Assembly (NCBI RefSeq): GCF_040932005.1
Contig: NZ_CP162414.1
Coordinates: 399,501-463,500 of the forward strand
Direction of reading: 5' to 3'
DNA length: 64,000 nucleotides
Source of the DNA: Aestuariibius sp. HNIBRBA575
GTDB taxonomy: Bacteria > Pseudomonadota > Alphaproteobacteria > Rhodobacterales > Rhodobacteraceae
A program made the position numbers and the translations under genes. The stretch's first letter is position 1. Each line of letters begins with the position of its first letter. The notes below the pieces were generated by a model. The model was not told where the DNA came from, did no database searches, and saw only the letters and a list, made by a program, of their open reading frames with translations. Positions 53,049 through 61,588 of the stretch are shown piece by piece.

Positions 53049-53897
53049 TTACGATTGGTCCAATTGCGTTTTGAAATGATCGGCCAATTGGCGTGTCCCA
53101 ACAGATGGGGCGGTCATGTTCATTGCGCCCGCTGTCAGGAAAAACTGGGCAGGACCGGCGATTTTGCGCGGTGCAATGCGCGGCAAAACCCATAGCACCA
53201 TGCGCCGCAACACATCTGGCAGATGGGTGATGCGTGGCTGCGTGCCCAAGACCGCAAAACATAATGCCGCAATTTCATTCTGCGTGAATGTCTGCGGCCC
53301 GCCAATGTCGGCCCAGGGCGTGCCGTGATCCACCGCGTCAAAAATTGCGGCGGCCAGATCCGCGCCATGGATCGGATTGATCCGCAACTGCCCCGAACCA
53401 AACAGCCAAACGCGGCCCGACTTTGCCATATTCAGGAAATCGGCCATGTCGGAATAATATCCCGTGGGCGCAATCACCGTGGATCGCAGATCAGCCGTTT
53501 GCAGTTTACGCACAAACGCCGCTTTGGCTGCGACCAGCGGGACATTATCCATACGGTCCGCATTCAAAACATGCACAAAGGCAAAATGCCCCACTTTGCT
53601 GTGCTGCGCCTCTTCGAGGAGGTTCACATTGGCCTGATAATCAACGTCCCAATAGCCAACGCCATCCACTTGACGTGTGATCCCCAACGCCGACACAACC
53701 AGATCGATGCCCGCCATTGTCCCCTTTAATGTTTCAGGCCACGTGGCTTCTGCTTGGAGGATGGTGTCCGCTGACAAATCGGCGCTGCGGCTATTTTTGC
53801 GGACCAGAGCCGTCACGTGCCAACCGCGCCGGTGGTATTGCGCACACAGAAACCGCCCCAGATAGCCCGTGGCCCCCGCAATCAAAACACGTTTCAT
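53049..53897 (-). CDS. NAD(P)H-binding atypical SDR (NmrA-like)
   Basis: 282 residues from the ATG at 53897, overlapping the previous stop. MKRVLIAGATGYLGRFLCAQYHRRGWHVTALVRKNS is a dinucleotide-binding start; VVSALGITRQ and VIAPTGYYSDMADFLNMAKSG follow. No catalytic YxxxK. Related proteins act on quinones, flavonoids or as complex I assembly factors. It is coupled to the DUF1127-like gene. Confidence 0.82.
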   Translation of the reverse strand: MKRVLIAGATGYLGRFLCAQYHRRGWHVTALVRKNSRSADLSADTILQAEATWPETLKGTMAGIDLVVSALGITRQVDGVGYWDVDYQANVNLLEEAQHSKVGHFAFVHVLNADRMDNVPLVAAKAAFVRKLQTADLRSTVIAPTGYYSDMADFLNMAKSGRVWLFGSGQLRINPIHGADLAAAIFDAVDHGTPWADIGGPQTFTQNEIAALCFAVLGTQPRITHLPDVLRRMVLWVLPRIAPRKIAGPAQFFLTAGAMNMTAPSVGTRQLADHFKTQLDQS

Positions 53898-54130
53898 TCC
53901 CCAATCCCCCTTTTGGATGCGCAGCCTGATTGCTGCCGGTTGGGGGCGGTTGTGAATGTGTGTTGCCAGCCTGTGATTGGGTTTGACCAATTGCGTTCAG
54001 GCAGGCCGACATCCTTTAACAGGGTGTCGGGCACTTGATGGCGTGTGGGCCGCTCTTGACGAGCTGCTCCTGTTAAAAGGGTATAAAGCGCCTGAAATCG
54101 GCGCGCGCGCATGTGAATGATGTCAGGCAT
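53894..54130 (-). CDS. Small DUF1127-like protein
   Basis: 78 residues from the ATG at 54130 (AAGGA seven bases upstream). HMRARRFQALYTLLTGAARQERPTRHQVPDTLLKDVGLPERNW resembles the DUF1127 helix and its L-x-DVGL turn, extended by a polar tail. Such small proteins are often linked to RNA and stress physiology in alphaproteobacteria. The stop overlaps the SDR start. Confidence 0.6.
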   Translation of the reverse strand: MPDIIHMRARRFQALYTLLTGAARQERPTRHQVPDTLLKDVGLPERNWSNPITGWQHTFTTAPNRQQSGCASKRGIGE

Positions 54131-54140
54131 GTCGATATCC

Positions 54141-54500
54141 TTACCCAACCACGCGGTGGCCGCGGCCACGCAAACATTCAACAACGATGGCTTCGCGGCG
54201 TTCATTGGCGTTCACACGCCCTGCGGCCCCCCCGGCCAAGGCGCCCGCAACTGCGCCGCCCCATGCGTTGCCGTCATCATCCAGCGCACCCAATGCGGCC
54301 CCCGCACCTGCCCCCAATGCAGCAACCCCAAGCGTTTCCTGATCAAGCTGGCTTTGATTATGTGCCAATGCCTGACAAGAGGCCAAATCGGCGCGATAGG
54401 CCGCCGTCGGCGCCCCGTCCAGAATGGGTTGGTAATTTGCACCACTTTCGGCACATGCGGCCACGGTTAAACAAACGGGAATAATCATCAGAGATTTCAT
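54141..54500 (-). CDS. Glycine-zipper lipoprotein
   Basis: 119 residues. Signal with lipobox LTVAAC (cleavage before Cys16), a short polar region, then a glycine zipper (GVAALGAGAGAALGALDDDGNAWGGAVAGALAGGAAG) and a C-terminal VVECLRGRGHRVVG. Such proteins sit in the outer membrane facing the periplasm. It is the first gene of the SDR/hydrolase set, 10 bp before the DUF1127-like gene. Downstream of the AraC at 54746 on the same strand, with a 245-bp gap holding no gene. Confidence 0.78.
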   Translation of the reverse strand: MKSLMIIPVCLTVAACAESGANYQPILDGAPTAAYRADLASCQALAHNQSQLDQETLGVAALGAGAGAALGALDDDGNAWGGAVAGALAGGAAGRVNANERREAIVVECLRGRGHRVVG

Positions 54501-54745
54501 GTCTCAGGTCCTTTTCAACAAATTGACCGATGCAGGGCGCTGCCGATTTGGGCGGCGACCTGTCGGTATGTGAAAGGGATAAGAGGGGGCGTATTTTTGC
54601 GCGACCCAACAGGCTGGACCGGACGTACGGACAAGCTGGATCGGACTGTATTTGAGATTATTGACTATTTATCAATGGGTTGCGATTTTCGAAAATCAGC
54701 GATGTTTAGCAAATGCCCAGCGTATCAGCATGCGCAACGGGTGGT

Positions 54746-55936
54746 TTAAGGTTTGTGGGTCATGCGCCATTGCGATGGCGTTTGATCAGTGACCTTTTTG
54801 AAACTGGTGTTGAAAGTCGATTTCGCATTAAAGCCGACGGTCTCGCTAACTTCGAGGATGGTGGCGTCGGTTTGGATCAACAGCGCACAGGCATCCCGGA
54901 TGCGGCATTGGTTGACATAATCATAAAACGACATGCCCAATTTGGTGTTCAGCACCTCTGACAGATGAATGGGTGGGACCCCAATTGCAGATGCAAGGAT
55001 GCGCAAATTCAGCCCGTGATTTCGCCAAAGCTGGTTTTCTGACATCCGACGTTCCAGCCGCAGGGCCAGTCGATCGATATCTTCTGATTGCAGGCCAGAA
55101 CGGGCATAGCGGGATGTCGGGGCATCCGTTATGCGTGGTTCAGCTGCGGGTGCATCATCCAGAACCTGCTGTGACCAGCCGGGCAAAGGTGGGTTGGCCC
55201 GCAGCGCAAACACCCCAAACGAAACAGGTAGGGTCACATCGTATAGCAGCGACCAGATGCCATCACGCAACGATTGATACCCCATCAATTGCCGCACTTC
55301 GTCGATGATCACGATCAACGCAAGGATCAGAATGGTCGCCACCAGACCATCCAGCCAGCGCAGTGTTTTGCCTTCTAGATCGGAAAACACATCCCGAATG
55401 TTGCGTTTGTGTTGGATCAAACGCCGGATACACAGCCCGCCATAGACAACGAGAATGACGATCCAAAGGCTCCAAAATCCGGTTTCGCCGATATCAATGA
55501 GGGTCCGGTAGCTATCCGAAACCGCCCCGTCGACCAGACCGCGCCGCACATCGCCATCTAGCAGCAATGCGGGGGCAAGACACAGAAACCCCAGCACAAA
55601 CGGCAACATATGGATGGCGTCAGAACGCTCCAGACGTGGGGCGGAACTGGTCAATGCGCGGACGTAAAAATACAAAGACACCATAAAGCCGGGAATGATC
55701 ACGTCGTTCCACCGAAAAAAGGCGTTTGGCGCTGTAAAAACATCTGAATAGGCAAACGAATTCAGGGCATCCAGGACATTCACCAAAAAGAACGCGATCA
55801 TCGCCCAGATATGCATCCGAGAAGGGGCTTTTTCACGCAAACGCAAAATCAGACCCAACAGGACAAAAATTGAAACGGCCATGGCGCCCGCGACGCCAAG
55901 ATGTTCCCAATAAAGCTGTTTCTGAATGTCCATCAT
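54746..55936 (-). CDS. Membrane-embedded AraC-family regulator
   Basis: 396 residues. Seven hydrophobic helices over residues about 10-245, then a linker and SRYARSGLQSEDIDRLALRLERRM. The AraC double HTH ends ILEVSETVGFNAKSTFNTSFKKVTDQTPSQWR. Same plan as the regulators at 50050 and 57238. On the minus strand upstream of the lipoprotein-to-hydrolase set, it may control that set and, divergently, the hydrolase gene at 56147 (inference). Confidence 0.86.
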   Translation of the reverse strand: MMDIQKQLYWEHLGVAGAMAVSIFVLLGLILRLREKAPSRMHIWAMIAFFLVNVLDALNSFAYSDVFTAPNAFFRWNDVIIPGFMVSLYFYVRALTSSAPRLERSDAIHMLPFVLGFLCLAPALLLDGDVRRGLVDGAVSDSYRTLIDIGETGFWSLWIVILVVYGGLCIRRLIQHKRNIRDVFSDLEGKTLRWLDGLVATILILALIVIIDEVRQLMGYQSLRDGIWSLLYDVTLPVSFGVFALRANPPLPGWSQQVLDDAPAAEPRITDAPTSRYARSGLQSEDIDRLALRLERRMSENQLWRNHGLNLRILASAIGVPPIHLSEVLNTKLGMSFYDYVNQCRIRDACALLIQTDATILEVSETVGFNAKSTFNTSFKKVTDQTPSQWRMTHKP

Positions 55937-56146
55937 GGCCCGTTCCTAGCTGTTGTCTTTTTAATGCCAATTCCCAGAAATCATAGTCAAACCGAAATCA
56001 ACGGATCGCGCCGCCCTCGGGGTGTTTGTGTGTCCAAACCTATAGGGACAGGCGACTTTGGCGTTGTTGGGGGCCAATTTGGGTCGGGTAGGCCCTGATA
56101 ATTAGCCACCACGATTGGACCCGATTAAAAATGAGTAGATCACCCC

Positions 56147-57157
56147 ATGAACCGACGCACATTTAATAAACTGAGTTTGGCCGCGGCCCTTACATTGGCA
56201 CCGCGCCTTTCTTTGGCACAACAGGTTTCCCACGACGTTGTTGGTTTTCAGAGCGCTGAGATGAATGACGGCGTGTTGACCGCCACCCCCCAAGGGTTTG
56301 CACGCCGCGACATCGCCGTCAGCAATGACACGTTGTTTCAGGTCGCTTCCTGTTCCAAAACCGCCACCAGCCTGGCCGTGCTGACATTGGTTCGGGACGG
56401 CCATATCGACCTAGATATGCCGGTGAACCGATACCTGTCGCGGTGGCAATTGCCCGGCCCGCGCAGCGCGACAGTGACCATTGCGGAACTGATGTCACAC
56501 AGCGCGGGCACCACGGTTCATGGCTTTGGCGGCTATGGTCCAACCGATGATATCCCCGATCTGCTTGAAATTCTGGACGGGCGCGGGGCTGCGAATTCGG
56601 GGGCCATACGGACCCGTCACCGGTTGTTCTGCCAATTCAGATATAGCGGGGGCGGCACAACGGTTTTGCAAACCATGATCGAAGACGTCACCGGCGAGGA
56701 TTTTGCCGCCTATGTGACCCGCGCGGTCCTCAGGCCTATCGGCGCATCCCGCGCCACATTTGCGATCACGCCGCCCAGTGAATTCGCCCATGGATCCTTT
56801 GAAAACGGGCAACCGGTCAGCGGTGGTTTCATGCGCCACCCAGAGAGCGCGGCAGCCGGGCTTTGGGCGACGGCCTCTGATCTGGTGCGGCTATTTCAGG
56901 CGATCCTTGATTCCGTGAACGGCGCCCAGCACGCCATTTTGCCCCAAACATTGGCGCAACGGATGATCACACCGGTCAAACAGCAGGCTGGTTTGGGGGT
57001 GTTCGCATCGCCGGGGCGGACCCTTTGGCACGAAGGCCGCAATTTTGGGTTCGATTCCATTGTGATGGCGGAACTGACAACCGGACGGATCCGCGCCGCG
57101 GTCACAAATCGAAATGGCGCTATCGAACGCTACGCTCAGAGCTTGCTCGCTCTTTGA
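56147..57157 (+). CDS. Exported serine hydrolase, beta-lactamase/class C fold
   Basis: 336 residues with an export signal (MNRRTFNKLSLAAALTLAPRLSLAQ; an RR motif that suggests Tat). Motifs: ASCSKTA (SxxK), RYSGGG in place of YxN, and HEGRNFGFDS for the third motif. The SG in place of SN shows divergence but is tolerated in some PF00144 esterases. Followed 80 bp later by an AraC regulator on the same strand and divergent from another. Confidence 0.86.
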   Translation: MNRRTFNKLSLAAALTLAPRLSLAQQVSHDVVGFQSAEMNDGVLTATPQGFARRDIAVSNDTLFQVASCSKTATSLAVLTLVRDGHIDLDMPVNRYLSRWQLPGPRSATVTIAELMSHSAGTTVHGFGGYGPTDDIPDLLEILDGRGAANSGAIRTRHRLFCQFRYSGGGTTVLQTMIEDVTGEDFAAYVTRAVLRPIGASRATFAITPPSEFAHGSFENGQPVSGGFMRHPESAAAGLWATASDLVRLFQAILDSVNGAQHAILPQTLAQRMITPVKQQAGLGVFASPGRTLWHEGRNFGFDSIVMAELTTGRIRAAVTNRNGAIERYAQSLLAL

Positions 57158-57237
57158 AACGTGCAGGTCATGCAAATGAGTGCTTCGTTCACCCGCGCCT
57201 GTTAGAATGTTCAAAGACCATAAGGTGATTTCGTGTG

Positions 57238-58494
57238 ATGGAAGAAATCTTTGTTGAAATGACGGGCCTCGCGACGGTCACAGTTGCGGTGTTTGGCGTC
57301 ATCTTTTGTCTCATGCAAACGCGGTTTACCCGCGTCAGCAAAAGTTTTGCCGCGCTTCTGGGCGTTATCGCCGTCAACAATTTGCCAGAGGCCTTTTCAC
57401 AACTGATCGCAACATTGCCACGTGGCTATGCTTTGGCGGCGGACATTATCACTTGGCCCAGCTCATTCTTTCTGGCGCCGCTTTTGTGGATCTATGTGTT
57501 CGTTTTGACGTCACAAGATCAGCAATGGCCCGTGAAATTACGCCGCCACCTTGTTCTGCCTAGCGTGGCGGTGGTGATCGGGGTGTTGGTTCTGGCATCC
57601 CCCATATCCGCCCAAGAAGAGCTGTTCACCGGCAATCTGGAAACCTTGTCACCTTGGGTGGTCACTTTGGCGGTGTTTTTGGGGCTCTTTCAACTCGCCA
57701 TTTATCTGCAGATCGCCTTTTACCTTTATTTGATCATCCGCCGGTTGATCAGCTTTCGATCAAAGCTGCGCGATGTCTATGCCAGCACGGAACAACACGA
57801 ATTGCGCTGGATTTACGTCATTGGCGGTTTGGCGATTGGGTTTTGGCTGGTGCAGGCGCTTCTGTTGATTGTTGCGGTTGATCCATCAAAGACCGACGCG
57901 GTGCCGGCATTTATGATCAGTGCAAGCTTGGTTGGGTTTTGTCTGGTTGCGGCAATGACCCTTTGGGGATTGCGCCAGCGCCCCCCGCTGGACCCAGATG
58001 GCGCAGATGATCCCAGCCCAAGTTCGCCCAGCCCAGATATTGCCAGCCCAGACACCATCGGCCCAGACATCTCGCAACCGGCGGGCAAATACGAAAAATC
58101 AGCGCTCAGCCCCGAAGCCTCTGAACGTCTGACCCGCAAACTGCGCATGGCAATGGAGGTGGACCACCTGCATCGCGACCCTAATTTATCCCTTTGGGCC
58201 CTGGCGAAACATACGGGCGCATCGTCCAACTACATTTCACAACCCCTGAACGAAATTATCGGAGAGAACTTCTTTGATTTCGTCAACGGCTACCGGATCG
58301 CAGAGGCCAAGACCCTGCTTTCGACCACCAACGAAAGCGTGTTGAACATCACCTATGATGTGGGCTTTAACGCGCGATCCTCATTCTATAACGCTTTTAA
58401 GCGCGCGACGGGGCAAACCCCCACGCATTATAGAAAAAATATGTCTCAGCGTGATGGATTGGACGACATGACCACCCCGCTGGGCGACACCTGA
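57238..58494 (+). CDS. Membrane-embedded AraC-family regulator
   Basis: 418 residues from the ATG at 57238; a GTG one codon earlier is also possible. Seven hydrophobic helices over 8-255, then a linker with repeated SPD units (SPSPDIASPDTIGPD) and KYEKSALSPEASERLTRKL. The HTH ends LNITYDVGFNARSSFYNAFKRATGQTPTHYRK. Paralogous to the 50050 and 54746 products. Immediately downstream of the exported hydrolase, which is the likely partner or target. A perfect hairpin ends the unit at 58558. Confidence 0.86.
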   Translation: MEEIFVEMTGLATVTVAVFGVIFCLMQTRFTRVSKSFAALLGVIAVNNLPEAFSQLIATLPRGYALAADIITWPSSFFLAPLLWIYVFVLTSQDQQWPVKLRRHLVLPSVAVVIGVLVLASPISAQEELFTGNLETLSPWVVTLAVFLGLFQLAIYLQIAFYLYLIIRRLISFRSKLRDVYASTEQHELRWIYVIGGLAIGFWLVQALLLIVAVDPSKTDAVPAFMISASLVGFCLVAAMTLWGLRQRPPLDPDGADDPSPSSPSPDIASPDTIGPDISQPAGKYEKSALSPEASERLTRKLRMAMEVDHLHRDPNLSLWALAKHTGASSNYISQPLNEIIGENFFDFVNGYRIAEAKTLLSTTNESVLNITYDVGFNARSSFYNAFKRATGQTPTHYRKNMSQRDGLDDMTTPLGDT

Positions 58495-58557
58495 TCCACC
58501 AAGACTGATCAGGAAAGACCGACCAAACCACCACTCACGAACAACCTACCTAATCAA

Positions 58558-58594
58558 GCTCTTTGGCCCTGCGATGCAAGCGGGGCCAAAGAGC
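58558..58594 (+). terminator. Strong hairpin after the AraC gene
   Basis: A perfect 12-bp stem, GCTCTTTGGCCC (58558-58569) with GGGCCAAAGAGC (58583-58594), and a 13-base loop, 64 bp after the stop codon. No T tract follows, so it may be a processed or Rho-assisted end. Confidence 0.7.
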
Positions 58595-58650
58595 TGTTCA
58601 AATCTTGTGCGGTGAGCGCCGCATAGTTCAAGCAAAGAGAAAGACCCCAA

Positions 58651-58833
58651 ATGAAGAGATATTTAATTCTGGCCGCGCTCGTCCTCAGCGCGTGTGACTC
58701 GCCTGCTGAAATCTCAGCCAGCCGGCAACTTGATGCGGCCTGTCTGGACGGTGATATCGTGGCATGTGCCGCAGTTCAACAAAGGGTTGATGCGCGCAAT
58801 CAAACCCTCGCCACGACGGCGGCAGGGTTTTAA
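58651..58833 (+). CDS. Small lipoprotein
   Basis: 60 residues. The start ATG is preceded by AAAGAGAAAG. Lipobox LVLSAC (Cys15) after a short hydrophobic signal (KRYLILAALVLSA). The mature 46 residues are polar with two further cysteines (DAACLDGDIVACAAV), fitting one disulfide. Function unknown. It lies after the AraC terminator and before phnM on the other strand. Confidence 0.65.
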   Translation: MKRYLILAALVLSACDSPAEISASRQLDAACLDGDIVACAAVQQRVDARNQTLATTAAGF

Positions 58834-58862
58834 ACCGTCCCGTCAGTGCATCCATTGCCCCC

Positions 58863-58889
58863 GTTCCGAGCGGTCATACCGTTTGGAAC
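58863..58889. terminator. Hairpin between convergent lipoprotein and phnM genes
   Basis: GTTCC...GGAAC outer arms and CGGT/ACCG inner arms with a three-base loop, between two convergent genes. It could end either transcript. Confidence 0.45.
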
Positions 58890-58943
58890 ACACCCCCACA
58901 GGGGCAGGGTGTATGGACGGAAATGGGGCCGGTGGTTTGGGAC

Positions 58944-60137
58944 CTAACCTATGCGGTTTCCCTTGCACCACACCCCTTTTAGGGTCGCAACGCCATGTGT
59001 GTTGCGCACCCGTAAAACATCACCCCGCAGCCCGGATTTCAGAACGCCGCGATCTGTCAGGCCAGCCGCCTTGGCCGGGTTGGACGTAACGGTCGCAAAG
59101 GCACGCGGCAGATCATTCCACAGGTCGGCCAATTGAAACGCAGCCATCAGCAAAGCGGCCGGCACGTAATCTGAGGAAATGATATCCAGAAGATCAGCCT
59201 TGGCCAGATCAATGGCAGCCACATTGCCCGAATGCGATCCCCCGCGGATCAAATTGGGTGCCCCCATCATGGCTGCGATACCATGATCGCGACAGGCTTG
59301 GGCCGCCTCAAAGGTTGTTGGAAATTCCGCGAACCCAACGCCATTGCGCCCAGACGTCGCCACGTGGTCAACGGTTGTGTCATCGTGGCTGGCCAGCACA
59401 GCGCCCAGTCGCTTTGCCTCGGCGACGGCACCGGCTTCGTGGGCCAGCCCATATTGCGCCTGCAGGCGTTTCAGGTTGGACACATGATCCGCAAAATCAT
59501 CCTCGCTCATGCCGCGTTTTTTGGCCACATATGTGCGCAATGCATTCAGGTCGCGAAACTGCCGCTGGCCGGGCGTGTGATCCATCAGGCTCACGATGCC
59601 AACACGGTCATCCGGCGCGAACCGAGCGAGCTCTTCGAGCAGGGTTTCAGAGCAGATTTCAGCGCGCAGATGCAGGAAATGACTGACCTTGAACAGACCA
59701 TTTGCCTGCGCAGACAGCAATTCATCCGCAACGGCGCGGGCATAGTCGATATAGCGTCCTTTGCCCGAATGGATGGACCCGGCGCGCAATGCGTCAAAAA
59801 CAGTGGTGATCCCAACCGAAGCCAGCTCTGCGTCATGGGCAATCAAGGCGGGCAGATGGGGCCAGTCCACTTCGGGGCGGGGTTCCAGATGTCGTTCCAG
59901 ATTGTCGGTATGCAGTTCGATCAATCCCGGCGTCACAAAGTCGCCTTCGCAATTGATCGCCCCATCGGGGATATGATCGCCTTCTGTGATGTCGGTGATC
60001 ATTCCGTTTTGAAGGGTCACGGACCCCAAAATAATCTGATCAGCCAAAACCAGCTGGCCATTGACAAGGCAAACATCACCCGCCGTGGATGTCCCTGCGG
60101 TGTTTGATTTTTCGGCTGGATCAAAAGGGTAGTTCAT
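58944..60137 (-). CDS. phnM: Alpha-D-ribose 1-methylphosphonate 5-triphosphate diphosphatase (PhnM)
   Basis: 397 residues from the ATG at 60137; MYGIATRVLV at 60167 is an alternative start. The amidohydrolase-fold metal site is TPGLIELHTDNLERHLEPRP (HxD form typical of PhnM), then VDHVATSGRNG preceded by LASHDDTT and ISSDYVPAALL. PhnM removes pyrophosphate in the C-P lyase pathway for phosphonates. No other phn gene is in the window, so it is an orphan here or split from its operon. The 60138-60434 gap holds no gene. Confidence 0.9.
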   Translation of the reverse strand: MNYPFDPAEKSNTAGTSTAGDVCLVNGQLVLADQIILGSVTLQNGMITDITEGDHIPDGAINCEGDFVTPGLIELHTDNLERHLEPRPEVDWPHLPALIAHDAELASVGITTVFDALRAGSIHSGKGRYIDYARAVADELLSAQANGLFKVSHFLHLRAEICSETLLEELARFAPDDRVGIVSLMDHTPGQRQFRDLNALRTYVAKKRGMSEDDFADHVSNLKRLQAQYGLAHEAGAVAEAKRLGAVLASHDDTTVDHVATSGRNGVGFAEFPTTFEAAQACRDHGIAAMMGAPNLIRGGSHSGNVAAIDLAKADLLDIISSDYVPAALLMAAFQLADLWNDLPRAFATVTSNPAKAAGLTDRGVLKSGLRGDVLRVRNTHGVATLKGVWCKGNRIG

Positions 60138-60434
60138 GACCAATACTCGCGTTGCGATCCCATACATATCACCACATTTCGGTTTTTCGAAATTAGGAAT
60201 TTGCGACAGGTCTGTAACATTTTGATCGTTTGTCGGATTGGCAAAATAAGGGGCAATATGGGCCCGCCGCAGGTCCAATACTGGGATCGCAAATCAGTCA
60301 TTGAATAAATGATGGTCATTGCAGAAATTAGCTGTATTCAAAACCTATCAATCGGGTGTGCGTCGGGGCGATCCTGACCGGTCACACGTTTTTTATCGAT
60401 GCAGCATTGCTGAACAAACAGAGGAATTCCCCAA

Positions 60435-60785
60435 ATGGCAGAGATTAAACGACATCATGTCGGCCCCCGCATGAGCCAGATCGTCACCCATGGTGATACG
60501 ATTTATCTGGCAGGTCAGGTTGGCACGGCGGGTGCCAGCGTTGCGCAACAAACGCAGGATTGCCTAGACAAAATCGACACTTTGTTGGCCGAAGTTGGTG
60601 TCGACAAAACCCGTCTGTTGCAGGTCACCATTTGGTTGGCCGACATGGCTGATTTTGCAGCCATGAACGAAGTTTACGACGCTTGGGTACCGGTTGGTCA
60701 CGCTGCTGCGCGCGCCTGTGGCGAAGCAAAACTGGCCACGCCAGATTTCAAAGTGGAATTCATCGTCACCGCCGCAAGTGCGTAA
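60435..60785 (+). CDS. RidA/YjgF-family enamine-imine deaminase
   Basis: 116 residues, a RidA fold. VTHGDTIYLAGQVG, AQQTQDCLDKIDTLLAEVGVDKTRLLQVTIWLADM and HAAARACGEAKLATPDFKVEFIV match; the usual catalytic Arg in RxxxxV is present as AARACGEAKLA. It probably hydrolyses reactive enamine/imine intermediates. Divergent from phnM and convergent with bioC. Confidence 0.88.
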   Translation: MAEIKRHHVGPRMSQIVTHGDTIYLAGQVGTAGASVAQQTQDCLDKIDTLLAEVGVDKTRLLQVTIWLADMADFAAMNEVYDAWVPVGHAAARACGEAKLATPDFKVEFIVTAASA

Positions 60786-60832
60786 TTGCGACATATAAAC
60801 ACGCGGCCGTCCAGCATGGTTTGGGCGGTCGA

Positions 60833-61588
60833 TTACCGGGATTTGCGGGCAATGATCCAGGTCGGATTATAGGTCAGCGACACGCCATTTTCATCCGCAA
60901 ACAGGGATTTATAGGCGTCGCTGAACGCGGCCAGTCGGGATTTGGTCCATGTGGATTGCGCCCGTCCGTTCACCCCGGTTTTGCGCAAATGTTTTAGCAC
61001 GTCGCGCGGGGTTTCAAACGACAATGTGTTGATGCTTTGGCCAATGGCGATGATGTCTAGCCGGTCTTTGACGGCCTCGGCCATTTGCGTTGGATGCATC
61101 AAGCCGGGGGCCATGGCCGTTGATCCGACGCGGTGCAATTCACGATATTGCGCAGGGCCAAACCCCGAAATCGCCAGCCATCCATCCGTCGCAAGCGCAG
61201 AGGCCGCCTGTTGTAAAAACGCCGCCGGGTCGGACATCCATTGGATCATCGACGCAGACGCGATCAGGTCCAAATTCTGGGGCCAGCTGATCGACCGCGC
61301 ATCCCCACACAAAAAATCTGCCCCGGCTTGCTGCGCTGTGGCTTTGGCTTCGGGGGATAGATCATTGACGGTGAACTGCGTGATTTCAAACAGGTTGCAC
61401 AGCTGTTGCGTCAGGTGCCCCGTGCCTGCCCCCAGTTCAAAGGCGGATTGAAAATGCGTCGGCGCGCCGTGATCGTGCAATTCCTGAACCAGCTTGTTTG
61501 CGATCCAGGCCTGTTGGCTGGCCGCATCGTGATAGGTGTCAAAGCTGCGGCTGAAACTGCGTTGCACACGTTTGGAAAGCGGGTCCAT
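60833..61588 (-). CDS. bioC: Malonyl-ACP O-methyltransferase BioC
   Basis: 251 residues from the ATG at 61588, which shares one base with the bioG stop (TGATG). Class I methyltransferase with RVQRSFSRSFDTYHDAASQQAWIANKLV, the BioC start, SAM motif AFELGAGTGHLTQQL, and IASASMIQWMSDPAAFLQQAASAL. It methylates malonyl-ACP to begin pimelate synthesis. Coupled with bioG, which removes the methyl. Confidence 0.88.
   Translation of the reverse strand: MDPLSKRVQRSFSRSFDTYHDAASQQAWIANKLVQELHDHGAPTHFQSAFELGAGTGHLTQQLCNLFEITQFTVNDLSPEAKATAQQAGADFLCGDARSISWPQNLDLIASASMIQWMSDPAAFLQQAASALATDGWLAISGFGPAQYRELHRVGSTAMAPGLMHPTQMAEAVKDRLDIIAIGQSINTLSFETPRDVLKHLRKTGVNGRAQSTWTKSRLAAFSDAYKSLFADENGVSLTYNPTWIIARKSR

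Noticed and set aside
59232..60107. 291-codon plus-strand frame over phnM
   Set aside because: Antisense shadow of phnM; no recognisable motif.
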